Positions 46,413 to 54,577 of a DNA stretch of 64,000 bases are shown here, piece after piece. The position numbers and the translations under genes are program-made. Source of the stretch: Chloroflexota bacterium (GTDB taxonomy: Bacteria > Chloroflexota > Dehalococcoidia > GIF9 > UBA5629); contig VGNX01000002.1 of the NCBI GenBank assembly GCA_016865855.1, positions 81,574 to 145,573 of the forward strand, read 5' to 3'. The notes beneath the pieces are model-generated. The model was given only the letters and a program-made list of their open reading frames with translations, was not told the origin of the DNA and did no database searches. Within the stretch, counting starts at the first letter, position 1; every line of letters begins with the position of its first letter.

Positions 46413-46413
46413 C

Positions 46414-46494
46414 TGTCACCCTGAGCGGCAGCGAAGGGTCTACAGATTCTTCGCTTCGCTCAGAATGACAGAGGGCGAAAGGCTCAGAATGACA
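46414..46494. repeat. REP-like palindromic repeat with extra half unit
   Basis: TGTCACCCTGAGCGGCAGCG ... TTCGCTTCGCTCAGAATGAC forms one complete unit ending near 46470, followed by a second GGCTCAGAATGACA half unit ending at 46494. Same family as at 38159. Confidence 0.75.
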
Positions 46495-46548
46495 GTTGGT
46501 ATTGACAAACAATCTTTTAATAAAGGTCTAATGACGTAGGAGCAGGAG

Positions 46549-47346
46549 ATGACCAAACCGTGGCATGAGCTTGAAGCGCTAGACAAGCCGGAAATTTTGC
46601 AGTTTATCTTTTACCCTCGAAAAGACTTCTTTGAAATATTGGCAGCAGCTAACGTCATTGCTGACACCATTCCCGTTGACGAGGTCGTTTCCGTTTCCTA
46701 TTGCTTTTATTTCAGCGACAAGAAGCACCCCAATATCCTGTTCTTTCATGGTAACGGCGAGACAGCCAGCGATTATGAGCCCATTGGCTCCGTCTATAAT
46801 CAAATCGGGGTGAATCTATTTGTGGCTGATTACAGAGGCTATGGCAGGAGTGGAGGCAGGCCCACGCTCACAAGCATGATAGAGGATGCTCACCCGATAT
46901 TTGAGGGCTTTAAGCGGGTGCTGAAAGAGAGAGGGTTTTCAGGAAACCTCTTTATCATGGGACGCTCATTGGGGAGTGCTTCTGCTGTAGAGCTTGCCAA
47001 CCATTACCAGAGTCAGCTCAGCGGCCTTATTATAGAAAGCGGCTTTGCCAATGTGTTCAACTTATTTGCCTATTTAGGCTTTCCGCTCGAAGCTCTCGGT
47101 ATCCCTGTGCCGGAGACGCCTTCCAGCCTTGACCTTATCCGGAAGATTTCTCTTCCCACTTTAGTCATGCACGGCGAGTATGACCAGATTGTGCCTGTTG
47201 AAGAAGGCAAGGCGCTTTATGATGGTATCGGTGCCAAGGACAAACGACTGCTCATAATCCCCGGGGTTGACCACAACACCATTTTCCTGGGCGGCATGGA
47301 GCAATACCTTCAGGTGCTGAGGGATTTCGTTTCGGCGCATAGCTAA
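46549..47346 (+). CDS. Alpha/beta hydrolase, BEM46/YqkD-like
   Basis: A 265-residue hydrolase: FFHGNGETASDYEPIG (oxyanion region), DYRGYGRSGGRPT, nucleophile MGRSLGSASA (Ser about residue 144), LIIESGFANVF, Asp in HGEYDQIVPV and His in GVDHNTIFLG. No signal peptide is seen, unlike many relatives. GGAGCAGGAG precedes the ATG. Substrate unknown. Converges with rplY, 16 bases between stops. Confidence 0.87.
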   Translation: MTKPWHELEALDKPEILQFIFYPRKDFFEILAAANVIADTIPVDEVVSVSYCFYFSDKKHPNILFFHGNGETASDYEPIGSVYNQIGVNLFVADYRGYGRSGGRPTLTSMIEDAHPIFEGFKRVLKERGFSGNLFIMGRSLGSASAVELANHYQSQLSGLIIESGFANVFNLFAYLGFPLEALGIPVPETPSSLDLIRKISLPTLVMHGEYDQIVPVEEGKALYDGIGAKDKRLLIIPGVDHNTIFLGGMEQYLQVLRDFVSAHS

Positions 47347-47362
47347 GGCCGCGGTGTGGCAG

Positions 47363-48028
47363 TTATTCCTCTTTGCTAGGCTCGGCCTTAGTTTCTGCGG
47401 CTTCTTCCGCTTCTTCCGCAACCTCTTCCGCAACCGCGGCTTCTACCGGTACTTCCTCGACCTCTTTGCGAGCCTCGATTACTTTGACCGCCATCTGTTC
47501 TGGGTCGCTGAGCAGCGTAATTCCGTGGCCAAGAGGTATGTCTTTGATATGGATCGCCTGGTTGGTCTCTTCAAGGTGTGACACGTCAACCTCGAGGCTG
47601 TGTGGCAAATCATCGGGCAAAGCTTCAATATGCAGCGAATCAATCAGGTGGAGTATGGAGCTGTTCTTGACTTTCTTCAGCACCGGCGCCTCCCCGACAA
47701 ATACCAGGGGAACGTCCACCTTTATCTTTTGGGTCATCTTGACCTGGTAGAAGTCCACGTGAAGCAGGTCATCGGTTAGAGGGTTCTTCTGAACTTCTCG
47801 GACCAGAACCCTTAACGGGTTTTTTGAATCGCCAATCTTCAGGGAGATAAGGTCGGTCATTCCCGCATGGGCCAGCAAATGCTTCAGGCTTTTGGCGTCA
47901 ACATTGATGGCAGTGGAGTCGACTCCGTGTCCATAGATGTTGGCCGGAACGATACCTTCGCGGCGTAGAAATCTTACTTTCTTGCCTGTAACTTCCCGCT
48001 TGGAAACCTCAAGTTCAAGTCGTTTCAT
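47363..48028 (-). CDS. rplY: 50S ribosomal protein bL25, CTC/long form
   Basis: A 221-residue two-domain bL25 (general stress protein Ctc form). The N-terminal 5S rRNA-binding domain runs to about residue 95 (REVTGKKVRFLRREGIVPAN, YGHGVDSTAINVDAK, VLVREVQKNPLTDDLLHVDF); the C-terminal beta domain follows; the last 30 residues are a low-complexity Glu/Ala/Val tail (EEVPVEAAVAEEVAEEAEEA). It is a single gene outside the ribosomal cluster, as usual. Confidence 0.94.
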   Translation of the reverse strand: MKRLELEVSKREVTGKKVRFLRREGIVPANIYGHGVDSTAINVDAKSLKHLLAHAGMTDLISLKIGDSKNPLRVLVREVQKNPLTDDLLHVDFYQVKMTQKIKVDVPLVFVGEAPVLKKVKNSSILHLIDSLHIEALPDDLPHSLEVDVSHLEETNQAIHIKDIPLGHGITLLSDPEQMAVKVIEARKEVEEVPVEAAVAEEVAEEAEEAAETKAEPSKEE

Positions 48029-48082
48029 CTTATTACCTCTTCAATAATAAATGCGAATATACAGAGAGCGTTGATAACCTAA

Positions 48083-48149
48083 ATGTAGTTGCGCCCCTTT
48101 AGGGTCGCCCTTCATGGGGTTTGGCGAGGTTAAAGCCTCGCAACTACAT
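48083..48149. repeat. TGTAG...CTACA palindromic repeat with nested hairpins
   Basis: ATGTAGTTGCG and CGCAACTACAT form a perfect 11-base terminal inverted repeat. Inside are CCCTTTAGGG and GCGAGGTTAAAGCCTCGC hairpins. The same plan occurs at 61467-61520. Lies upstream of rplY and downstream of acs. Confidence 0.75.
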
Positions 48150-48222
48150 TATGTTTCATAGTCAGAACAATCAAGGTTAGTCGTTTTCGAGGCAGAAGTC
48201 AAATTTTTGGTGTGCGGTGTTT

Positions 48223-50145
48223 TTACACCTTTTTCTGAAGCTCTTCGTAGGCTTTCTTGACTTCCTCTATTGAGGCCTCATCTTCGATGGTGGTCAAATC
48301 GCCGAGCTTGGTGCCGCTGGCTACTGCTTTGAGCACCCGCCTCATTATTTTGCCACTCCTTGTCTTGGGCAATTTGGTGATAAAGTAGATTTCATCAGGA
48401 GTGACTACAGGCCCCAACGTCTTGCGTATATGCTGCTTTATCTTGTTCTTGAGTTCCTGAGAGGGTTCTACTCCTTGCTTGAGTGTAGCGAAGATAACCA
48501 CGCTTTCACCCTTAACCTCGTCTGGCCTGCTGGCTACAGCAGCCTCAACTACAGCGTCGTGAGATACAACAGCATCTTCTATCTCTATTGTGCCGATTCT
48601 GTGTCCAGCTATTTTAAGGACTTCATCGGCTCTGCCCAGCAACCAGTAGTAGCCATCTTTGTCCTTGATGGCATAGTCGCCGGTGTAAAATATTCCAGGG
48701 AATTTAGACCAGTAGGTCTCCTGGTACCTTTGCGGGTCTCCGTGAATGCCCATAAGCATCCCCGGCCACGGTGATTTTATAACCAGATAGCCTTTCTCTC
48801 CGGCTGGCACTGATTTACCGCTTTCATCAATTATATCAGCATTGACCCCGGGCAGGGGGAAGGTTGCTGAACCAGGCTTGAGAGGTACCAGTTCTATGCC
48901 TGGGGTTGGCGATATCATAGTGCCGCCGGTTTCAGTTTGCCACCAAGTGTCCACTATAGGGCATCTTTCGCCGCCGATAACCTTGTAATACCACTCCCAG
49001 GCTTCGGGGTTGATAGCTTCTCCAACGCTGCCCAGTAGCTCCAAGCTGCTCAGGTCGTGTTTTTTGACCACATCTTCGCCATATTTCATCAGCATCCTGA
49101 TGCCGGTAGGCGAGGTATAGAATATAGAAACTCCATATTTCTCTACGATGTCCCACCATCTATCTACCGAGGGGTAGTCAGGAGCTCCTTCGTAGATGAC
49201 TATGGCAGCGCCATGGCACAAGGGGCCATAGACTATGGAGCTGTGCCCGGTGACCCAGCCAACATCAGCAGTGCACCAGTAAACAGATTCCTCCTTTACA
49301 TTAAAGACCCATTCGTAGCCGGAATTAGTGAAGACAAGATAGCCGCCGGTGCTGTGGACAATACCCTTAGGCTTTCCGGTAGTACCTGAAGTATAGAGGA
49401 TGTAAAGGGGATGGGTGGCCTCAACGGGTTCAGCGGGCACGAAGGAGGCAGCATCGTCAAGTAATTCGTGAAGCCAGAAATCTCGCCCTGGCTTCATATT
49501 CGCGGCTATACCTGCCCTTCTAGCCACCACCACCTTTTCAATCGAGGGCGATAGGCTTACGGCTTCATCGCTGATGTTCTTCAGTTCCAGGTGTTTACCT
49601 CTTCTGAAGCCGGCATCTGCGGTGACCAGAACTTTGGCCTGTATATCGTTAATCCTATCGGCCAGAGCCTGGGCACTGAAGCCCGAGAATACCACAGTAT
49701 GAGGAGCTCCGATTCTAGCGCAGGCTAACATGAATATAGGCAACTCGGGAATCATTGGTAGATATAGGGCGACCGTATCCCCTTTGTTGACACCTAAATT
49801 TTTGAGGACTGAAGCGAATTTATTGACCCACCTATAAAGGGTAGAATAGCTTAGGATCTGGCTATCGCCCAGCTCACCTTCCCAGTATATGGCAACCTTG
49901 CTCCTTCGCCAGGTCCTAACATGCCGGTCCACGCATTGATAGCTGGCGTTCAGTTTGCCGCCGGCAAACCAGCGGGCGAAGGGTGGTTCCCACTCAAGGA
50001 CGGTGTCCCAGGTCTTGAACCAGTCCAGCTTGCGAGCCTCCTCAGCCCAAAAACGTTGCGGGTCTTGTATTGACCGGTTATACATATCCATATATTTCTT
50101 GAATGGCCAGTATACCGCTTCAGAAGGCAAAGATGTGCTTACCAT
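48223..50145 (-). CDS. acsA: Acetyl-CoA synthetase (AMP-forming)
   Basis: A 640-residue adenylate-forming enzyme that makes acetyl-CoA from acetate, ATP and CoA. LYILYTSGTTGKPKGIVHST is the P-loop, TWWQTETGG the A5 motif, YYWLLGRADEVLKIAGHRIG the hinge and A8 motif, and KLPKTRSGKIMRR carries the Lys whose acetylation switches the enzyme off in other species. Trp in DTWWQTETG fits a short acyl pocket (acetate or propionate). It links acetate to the acetyl-CoA made by the ACDS complex. 21 bases downstream of the radical SAM gene's... opposite neighbour; both are minus strand, so an operon is possible. Confidence 0.93.
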   Translation of the reverse strand: MVSTSLPSEAVYWPFKKYMDMYNRSIQDPQRFWAEEARKLDWFKTWDTVLEWEPPFARWFAGGKLNASYQCVDRHVRTWRRSKVAIYWEGELGDSQILSYSTLYRWVNKFASVLKNLGVNKGDTVALYLPMIPELPIFMLACARIGAPHTVVFSGFSAQALADRINDIQAKVLVTADAGFRRGKHLELKNISDEAVSLSPSIEKVVVARRAGIAANMKPGRDFWLHELLDDAASFVPAEPVEATHPLYILYTSGTTGKPKGIVHSTGGYLVFTNSGYEWVFNVKEESVYWCTADVGWVTGHSSIVYGPLCHGAAIVIYEGAPDYPSVDRWWDIVEKYGVSIFYTSPTGIRMLMKYGEDVVKKHDLSSLELLGSVGEAINPEAWEWYYKVIGGERCPIVDTWWQTETGGTMISPTPGIELVPLKPGSATFPLPGVNADIIDESGKSVPAGEKGYLVIKSPWPGMLMGIHGDPQRYQETYWSKFPGIFYTGDYAIKDKDGYYWLLGRADEVLKIAGHRIGTIEIEDAVVSHDAVVEAAVASRPDEVKGESVVIFATLKQGVEPSQELKNKIKQHIRKTLGPVVTPDEIYFITKLPKTRSGKIMRRVLKAVASGTKLGDLTTIEDEASIEEVKKAYEELQKKV

Positions 50146-50166
50146 AGCTCCCCTCCTTATGTATTA

Positions 50167-52008
50167 TTATATCAATTTGACGGTTGCCTTGAATTTTTGC
50201 TGGCAGTTCGGATGCCGTTGCTGGAGTCCGCAGGCATTGCACGGCCCATAGCGGCAGTCAGGGGTCTCCTTACCTTGCCACATGTCCTGATATTCCTTCT
50301 TGAGAAAGTTTGGGGTTACTCCAGTATCAACATGCTGCCAGGGTAATGCTTCGTCCAGGGGTCGTTCTCTGTTAGCGTAGAAGCTAGGGTCAAGTCCGCT
50401 TTCGTGGAAGGCACGTAGCCAGTTGTCGTAGTTAAAACATTCATGCCAGGCATCAAACCTGTTGCCCAGTTCCCAGGCCTTGTGGATAACATTTCCGAGC
50501 CTACGGTCACCTCGGGACAAGACTGCTTCAAGCTGGCTGGTTTTAGTGTCCTGCCATGAAAGGTGGGCTCCAGCCCGGCGTAAGCCTTGTTTGAGCAGCT
50601 CATGTTTTTGGATTAGCTGCTCTTCTGAGTCCTGGGCTAGCCATTGGCAAGGGGTGTGGGGCTTGGGAACAAAGGTGGCTACACTGACTCTAAGCCTCGG
50701 TGAGTTGCTTCTGGTCTTCCTGCCTAGCTGGCAGGTTTTGGTTACCAGGTCGACCATGCCCTTTATGTCGTCAATGGTCTCGGTGGGCAGGCCGACCATG
50801 AAATATAGTTTGAGGTTCAGCCAGCCTTTTTCGAAGGCGGCGGCGAAAGTGCCAAGCATCGCCTCTTCGGAGATACTTTTGTTTATGACGTGTCTCAGCC
50901 TTTCGGTCCCAGCTTCAGGGGCAAAGGTGAGTGTGGTCTTGCGTCGGTAGGGTAGCGACTCTATTAACTCTATCGACGATGCATCGAGGCGAAGGCTGGG
51001 CAAGGACAGGATAAGATTATCTTGGTAATATTTGCGGGACAGCTGACCGATTAACCCGCTTATGTTAGGGTAATCTCCGGTGCTTAGAGAAACCAGGGAT
51101 ACTTCGTTATATCCACAGTTGCTTACGAGCGCTGCCACGGCCTCGATTGCTTCTGGCTCGGGGAGTTCACGAACTGGCCGATAAATCATTCCGGCCTGGC
51201 AGAAGCGACAGCCTCGACTGCACCCCCGCTGGATTTCGACTGCGCCGCGGTCGTGAACTACTTTGATGTAAGGTACTACTGGCTTGGTAACGGGCCGCGG
51301 TAGTCTGGCTACTATCTGGCGCTCGATCGGTAGTCTGGCTTGGGGCACTTTTGGCGTAATGCTAGCGAAGCTGCCATCTTTGTGGTAGGTCACCTCATAT
51401 AAACTGGGTACATACACACCAGGAAGAGCTGAGGCTTCTCGTAACAGTTGCTTCTTATTGTCCTTGTAAGCCCGGAGGACTTCTAGTAATTTCAATATCG
51501 CCTCTTCAGCCTCACCGATGACAAATAGGTCTATAAAATCAGCCATTGGCTCCGGGTTAAGCGCGCAGCTGCCTCCAGCTATTATCAGAGGGTGCGAATC
51601 GTTCCGCTGATGACTGAACAGTGGAATTTTGGCCAGGTCGAGCATATTTAATACATTGGTGTAGGTAAGTTCATAGCCCAAGGAAAAGCCGATGATGTCG
51701 AAACCTGCCAGAGGGTGTTTGGTCTCCAGGCTGAACAGTGGGATGTTATGCTGTCGCAGCAGCGCCTCCATGTCCATCCAGGGAGCATAGACTCTCTCAG
51801 CGAGGACATCAGGCTGGTCATTGAATATTTTATAAAGTATGGGCAGTGCCAGATTGGACATACCCACTTCGTATACGTCGGGGAAAGCTAGAGCAATTCG
51901 GATTGGAGTCGCCTGCCAATCTTTAACCAGGCTATTCCATTCGCCCCCGGTGTAGCGAGCCGGCTTAGAGGCCTGGTGAAGAATGTCATCGAAAGCGTTC
52001 ATTTTCAT
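50167..52008 (-). CDS. B12-binding/radical SAM protein (TIGR03960-like)
   Basis: A 613-residue protein. The N-terminal part (about 1-200) has a B12-binding-like Rossmann region (FPDVYEVGMSNLALPILYKI, FSLGYELTYTNVLNMLDLAK). The radical SAM site is QRGCSRGCRFCQAG (CxxxCxxC, about residues 260-267), with LSTGDYPNISGL and YFMVGLPTETIDDIKGMVDL following. The C-terminal end has a Cys-rich CRYGPCNACGLQQRHPNC. This matches a widespread uncharacterised family; in many genomes it is fused to or beside a DUF2344 protein, absent here. The gene is preceded by a repeat-rich gap. Confidence 0.88.
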   Translation of the reverse strand: MKMNAFDDILHQASKPARYTGGEWNSLVKDWQATPIRIALAFPDVYEVGMSNLALPILYKIFNDQPDVLAERVYAPWMDMEALLRQHNIPLFSLETKHPLAGFDIIGFSLGYELTYTNVLNMLDLAKIPLFSHQRNDSHPLIIAGGSCALNPEPMADFIDLFVIGEAEEAILKLLEVLRAYKDNKKQLLREASALPGVYVPSLYEVTYHKDGSFASITPKVPQARLPIERQIVARLPRPVTKPVVPYIKVVHDRGAVEIQRGCSRGCRFCQAGMIYRPVRELPEPEAIEAVAALVSNCGYNEVSLVSLSTGDYPNISGLIGQLSRKYYQDNLILSLPSLRLDASSIELIESLPYRRKTTLTFAPEAGTERLRHVINKSISEEAMLGTFAAAFEKGWLNLKLYFMVGLPTETIDDIKGMVDLVTKTCQLGRKTRSNSPRLRVSVATFVPKPHTPCQWLAQDSEEQLIQKHELLKQGLRRAGAHLSWQDTKTSQLEAVLSRGDRRLGNVIHKAWELGNRFDAWHECFNYDNWLRAFHESGLDPSFYANRERPLDEALPWQHVDTGVTPNFLKKEYQDMWQGKETPDCRYGPCNACGLQQRHPNCQQKFKATVKLI

Positions 52009-52082
52009 TAACCTAGTTAGTCAATTATAGCTTTCAGCCTCTGTAGCTTTCAATTGTGTAGCTGCGGGGCTAGAGCCTCCTA

Positions 52083-52226
52083 TGTCATTGCGAGTCCTTC
52101 GCCACATGTCATTCTGAGCGTAGCGAAGAATCCTATATAGCTCAGGATAAACTCCGCTTGGCAATCTCTTACAGGGACTTTGCCACTCCCCGAGATTGCT
52201 TCGTCGCCCTACTCCTCGCAATGACA
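52083..52226. repeat. Composite REP-like repeat (TCATTGCGAG type)
   Basis: TGTCATTGCGAG at the left end and CTCGCAATGACA at the right form the outer inverted repeat. Nested within are a CATTCTGAGCGTAGCGAAGA unit and paired GGCAATCTC / CGAGATTGC segments. A clear composite of the two TGTCA families. Confidence 0.75.
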
Positions 52227-52296
52227 CCTGAATTCGTGGCTTTATACAAGCAAATGTAGGGACAGGTCTTCAGATCTGTCCGAAGCTCTCGTTCTG

Positions 52297-52435
52297 TGTC
52301 ATCCTGAGTGCAGCGAAGAATCTACCATTGCCTCTTCGTGGCGCTTCCCATTAAGTGAGATTCTTCCTTCACTTCGTTCAGGACTCGCTCCGCTCCCTCA
52401 GAATGACATGGGGGAAAGGCTCCCTCAAAATGACA
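52297..52435. repeat. Composite REP-like repeat (TCATCCTGAG type)
   Basis: TGTCATCCTGAGTGCAGCGA, then AATCTACC, then AGATTCTTCCTTCACTTCGT, CTCAGAATGACA and a second CTCAAAATGACA at the end. Just left of it, GGACAG/CTGTCC (about 52260-52280) forms another hairpin. The gap 52009-52591 holds only repeats and the acsE promoter; no gene is supported there. Confidence 0.7.
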
Positions 52436-52519
52436 GGTAACATGTAGTAGCGTCCCTGAATGGGCGCCGCTCCTCATTTCCATAAGTTGATTTTTCCCTT
52501 TAATTAGGTACAAATGCTG

Positions 52520-52548
52520 TTGACGCTTATATGATGAGATGCTACAAT
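52520..52548 (+). promoter_or_regulatory. Promoter of acsE and the ACDS cluster
   Basis: TTGACG (52520-52525), 17-base spacer ending TGC, then TACAAT (52543-52548), giving an extended -10. It lies 43 bases before the acsE start. Confidence 0.75.
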
Positions 52549-52591
52549 ATTGCGTTGGTTTGGCCTAATCAGCATAGAAGGGGGGCACATA

Positions 52592-53470
52592 ATGATTTTA
52601 ATTGGCGAAAGTATTCACATCATCTCCAAGGAAGTCAACGATGCTGTAAAGAACCGAGATCTTAAGGTGATTCGGGACCTTGCCAAAGTCCAGGCTGATG
52701 CCGGGGCTGATTACATAGACTTAAATCTCGGCCCGGCGAAAAGAGATCCGGAAGAGGTAACCCAGTGGCTGGTCAATACAATTCAAGGAGTCACCGATTT
52801 ACCTATATCCGTGGACACCTTGAATCCCATAGCCATGGAGGCTGGCCTCAAAGTCTGCAAGAAAAGACCTTTGCTTAATTCTTCCTCAGGGAGAACCGAC
52901 AGCAAGGAGCGCATGCTGCCACTGGCCAAGAAATACAATACCGATGTGGTCATCTCGGTGCTGACCGACAAAGGTTGTCCTCCAGATATTGATTCCAGGA
53001 CAGAAAGCATCATGGAGACGGTTGCCCTGGCTAACGAGCTCGGTATCCCCAACGAAGATATCTGGGTTGACCCCATCATCTTGCCGGTCAGCGCTGACCA
53101 GAAACAGGTAGCTGAAGCTTTAGAGTTTATAAAGATATTGCAGGATCTCTTACCCGGCGTTAAATCTACGGTGGGGTTGTCAAACGTGTCCAACGGTACA
53201 CCTGAGGAACTAAGGGGCATACTAAATCGCACCTACATGGTGATGCTGGGCAGATGTGGACTGTACTCGGCAATTGCCGATACCTTGGACAAGGAACTCG
53301 TAAGTTTGAATAAAGGCGAACTACCTAACATCGTTGCCCTTATTTACAAGGCGATGGATGGAGAGGCTATAAATATGTCTTCTTTGCCGCAAAAAGAGCA
53401 GGATTACGTGAAAACCACCAAAGTGCTCATGGCGGAGACGCTTTATTCTCATGCCTGGCTTGAGAGCTAG
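52592..53470 (+). CDS. acsE: Methyltetrahydrofolate:corrinoid iron-sulfur protein methyltransferase
   Basis: A 292-residue pterin-binding TIM-barrel enzyme that passes the methyl group of methyl-H4folate to the cobalt of CdhD/CdhE. Visible: MILIGESIHIISKEVNDAV, ADAGADYIDLNLGPAKRDPE, PISVDTLNP, LLNSSSGRTDSKERMLPLAK and VGLSNVSNG, matching the folate and corrinoid sites of the AcsE family. The ATG at 52592 is chosen for its AAGGGGGG SD; a longer frame from 52550 overlaps the promoter region. The bacterial-type enzyme is notable beside an archaeal-type ACDS, which in methanogens uses tetrahydro(sarcina)pterin. Confidence 0.92.
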   Translation: MILIGESIHIISKEVNDAVKNRDLKVIRDLAKVQADAGADYIDLNLGPAKRDPEEVTQWLVNTIQGVTDLPISVDTLNPIAMEAGLKVCKKRPLLNSSSGRTDSKERMLPLAKKYNTDVVISVLTDKGCPPDIDSRTESIMETVALANELGIPNEDIWVDPIILPVSADQKQVAEALEFIKILQDLLPGVKSTVGLSNVSNGTPEELRGILNRTYMVMLGRCGLYSAIADTLDKELVSLNKGELPNIVALIYKAMDGEAINMSSLPQKEQDYVKTTKVLMAETLYSHAWLES

Positions 53471-53493
53471 AATTCTTGGTAAAGGAGTGAACG

Positions 53494-54399
53494 ATGGAAT
53501 ACAAAGCACCCGTGGAGACCTATTCAGGAAAGGTAGCGGAGGTGGTGATTGGAAAGGGAGAAAAAGCTATGAAGATTGGGGGGGAGAGTGTTCTCCCCTT
53601 TCATTTTTTTGAGGGAACAATTCAGAACCGACCGCGACTGGCTTTAGAAGCTTTTGATACTGAGCCGCAGGGTTGGAGTGAATGGGAGCTTAAGCCTTAT
53701 AAAGACATTGCTTCAGACCCGGTGGCCTGGGCTAAGAAGTGCCTGGAACTTGGTGCTGACCTGGTCTGTCTCCGTCTGGTGAGCACTGACCCGGCGGGAA
53801 AGAATGCTCCGGCTGACAAGGCTGCTGGCGTGGTTAAACAGGTAGCATCGGCCATAAAGTCGCCGCTCATCGTCTACGGCTCAGGAGATGGGACAAAGGA
53901 TATCGAGGTTTTGACCAAGGTAGCTGAAGCCTGCGCGGGAGAAAATCTCCTCCTGGGTCCGGTGGCGAAGGAAAACTATGAGCCGATAAGCAAGGCAGCT
54001 CTAGACCACGGGCATTGCATAATAGCGCAGAGCCCACTGGATATAAACCTGGAGAAAGAGTTGAATGTGAAGCTTTTGAAGTCCTTCCCACGTGAGCGGA
54101 TAGTTATTGACCCGCTTAGCTCAGCTTTGGGTTATGGCATGGAGTACAGCTTCACCATAACGGAGAGAACTAAACACATTGGCGTTATGTTCGGAGACAA
54201 CACCATGCAGATGCCAATTATAGCCGACCTGGGCAGCGAGTGTGCCAGAACTAAACAGGCGAAGGGAAACGAGAAGCAGGGGCTAGTATGGGAAAGCATT
54301 ACCGCCCTCAGCCTGCTTCTAGCTGGAGCCAATATCTTGGTATTGAGGCTTCCTGAAAGCCTTAAGCTGATGAGAGAGGTAATCGAGGGAAAGACATGA
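53494..54399 (+). CDS. cdhD: ACDS delta subunit (small corrinoid/Fe-S protein subunit)
   Basis: A 301-residue TIM-barrel subunit that with the gamma subunit holds the corrinoid. Family segments: EVVIGKGEKAMKIGGESVLP, the FEGTIQNRPRLALEAFDTEP block, WAKKCLELGADLVCLRLVST, and SSALGYGMEYSFTITERTKH. GGAGTGAACG precedes the ATG. Length is near bacterial AcsD and shorter than many archaeal CdhD proteins. It follows acsE by 23 bases in one operon; a repeat and a second promoter separate it from cdhA. Confidence 0.92.
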   Translation: MEYKAPVETYSGKVAEVVIGKGEKAMKIGGESVLPFHFFEGTIQNRPRLALEAFDTEPQGWSEWELKPYKDIASDPVAWAKKCLELGADLVCLRLVSTDPAGKNAPADKAAGVVKQVASAIKSPLIVYGSGDGTKDIEVLTKVAEACAGENLLLGPVAKENYEPISKAALDHGHCIIAQSPLDINLEKELNVKLLKSFPRERIVIDPLSSALGYGMEYSFTITERTKHIGVMFGDNTMQMPIIADLGSECARTKQAKGNEKQGLVWESITALSLLLAGANILVLRLPESLKLMREVIEGKT

Positions 54400-54420
54400 G
54401 ATCGTTGAGTAACTTCTCCC

Positions 54421-54485
54421 CGTCATTGCGAGCGAAGCGTGGCAATCTCTGGGATTGCTTCGGGCTTAACGCCCTCGCAATGACA
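54421..54485. repeat. REP-like palindromic repeat (GTCATTGCGAG type)
   Basis: CGTCATTGCGAGCGAAGCG ... CTCGCAATGACA with GGCAATCTC/GGGATTGC inside. It lies between cdhD and the cdhA promoter and could act as a terminator or mRNA processing hairpin. Confidence 0.75.
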
Positions 54486-54509
54486 GACAAACACTGGTAA
54501 AATATAGTA

Positions 54510-54538
54510 TTGATAATTATTCCTAATAATGGTATAAT
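54510..54538 (+). promoter_or_regulatory. Strong cdhA promoter with palindrome in spacer
   Basis: TTGATA (54510-54515), 17-base spacer, perfect TATAAT (54533-54538). The spacer contains ATTATT-CCT-AATAAT (54516-54530), a perfect inverted repeat around a 3-base centre, a candidate operator (metal- or redox-responsive regulators bind such AT palindromes). The cdhA SD AAGGAGG follows. Confidence 0.75.
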
Positions 54539-54577
54539 TTGAATTAGCAATAAGTCTTTAAGAAGGAGGAAATTATA

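Noticed and set aside
52021-52227. A 68-codon minus-strand frame downstream of the radical SAM gene
   Set aside because: It lies wholly within composite palindromic repeats, has no SD and no family resemblance; the coding appearance comes from repeat sequence.
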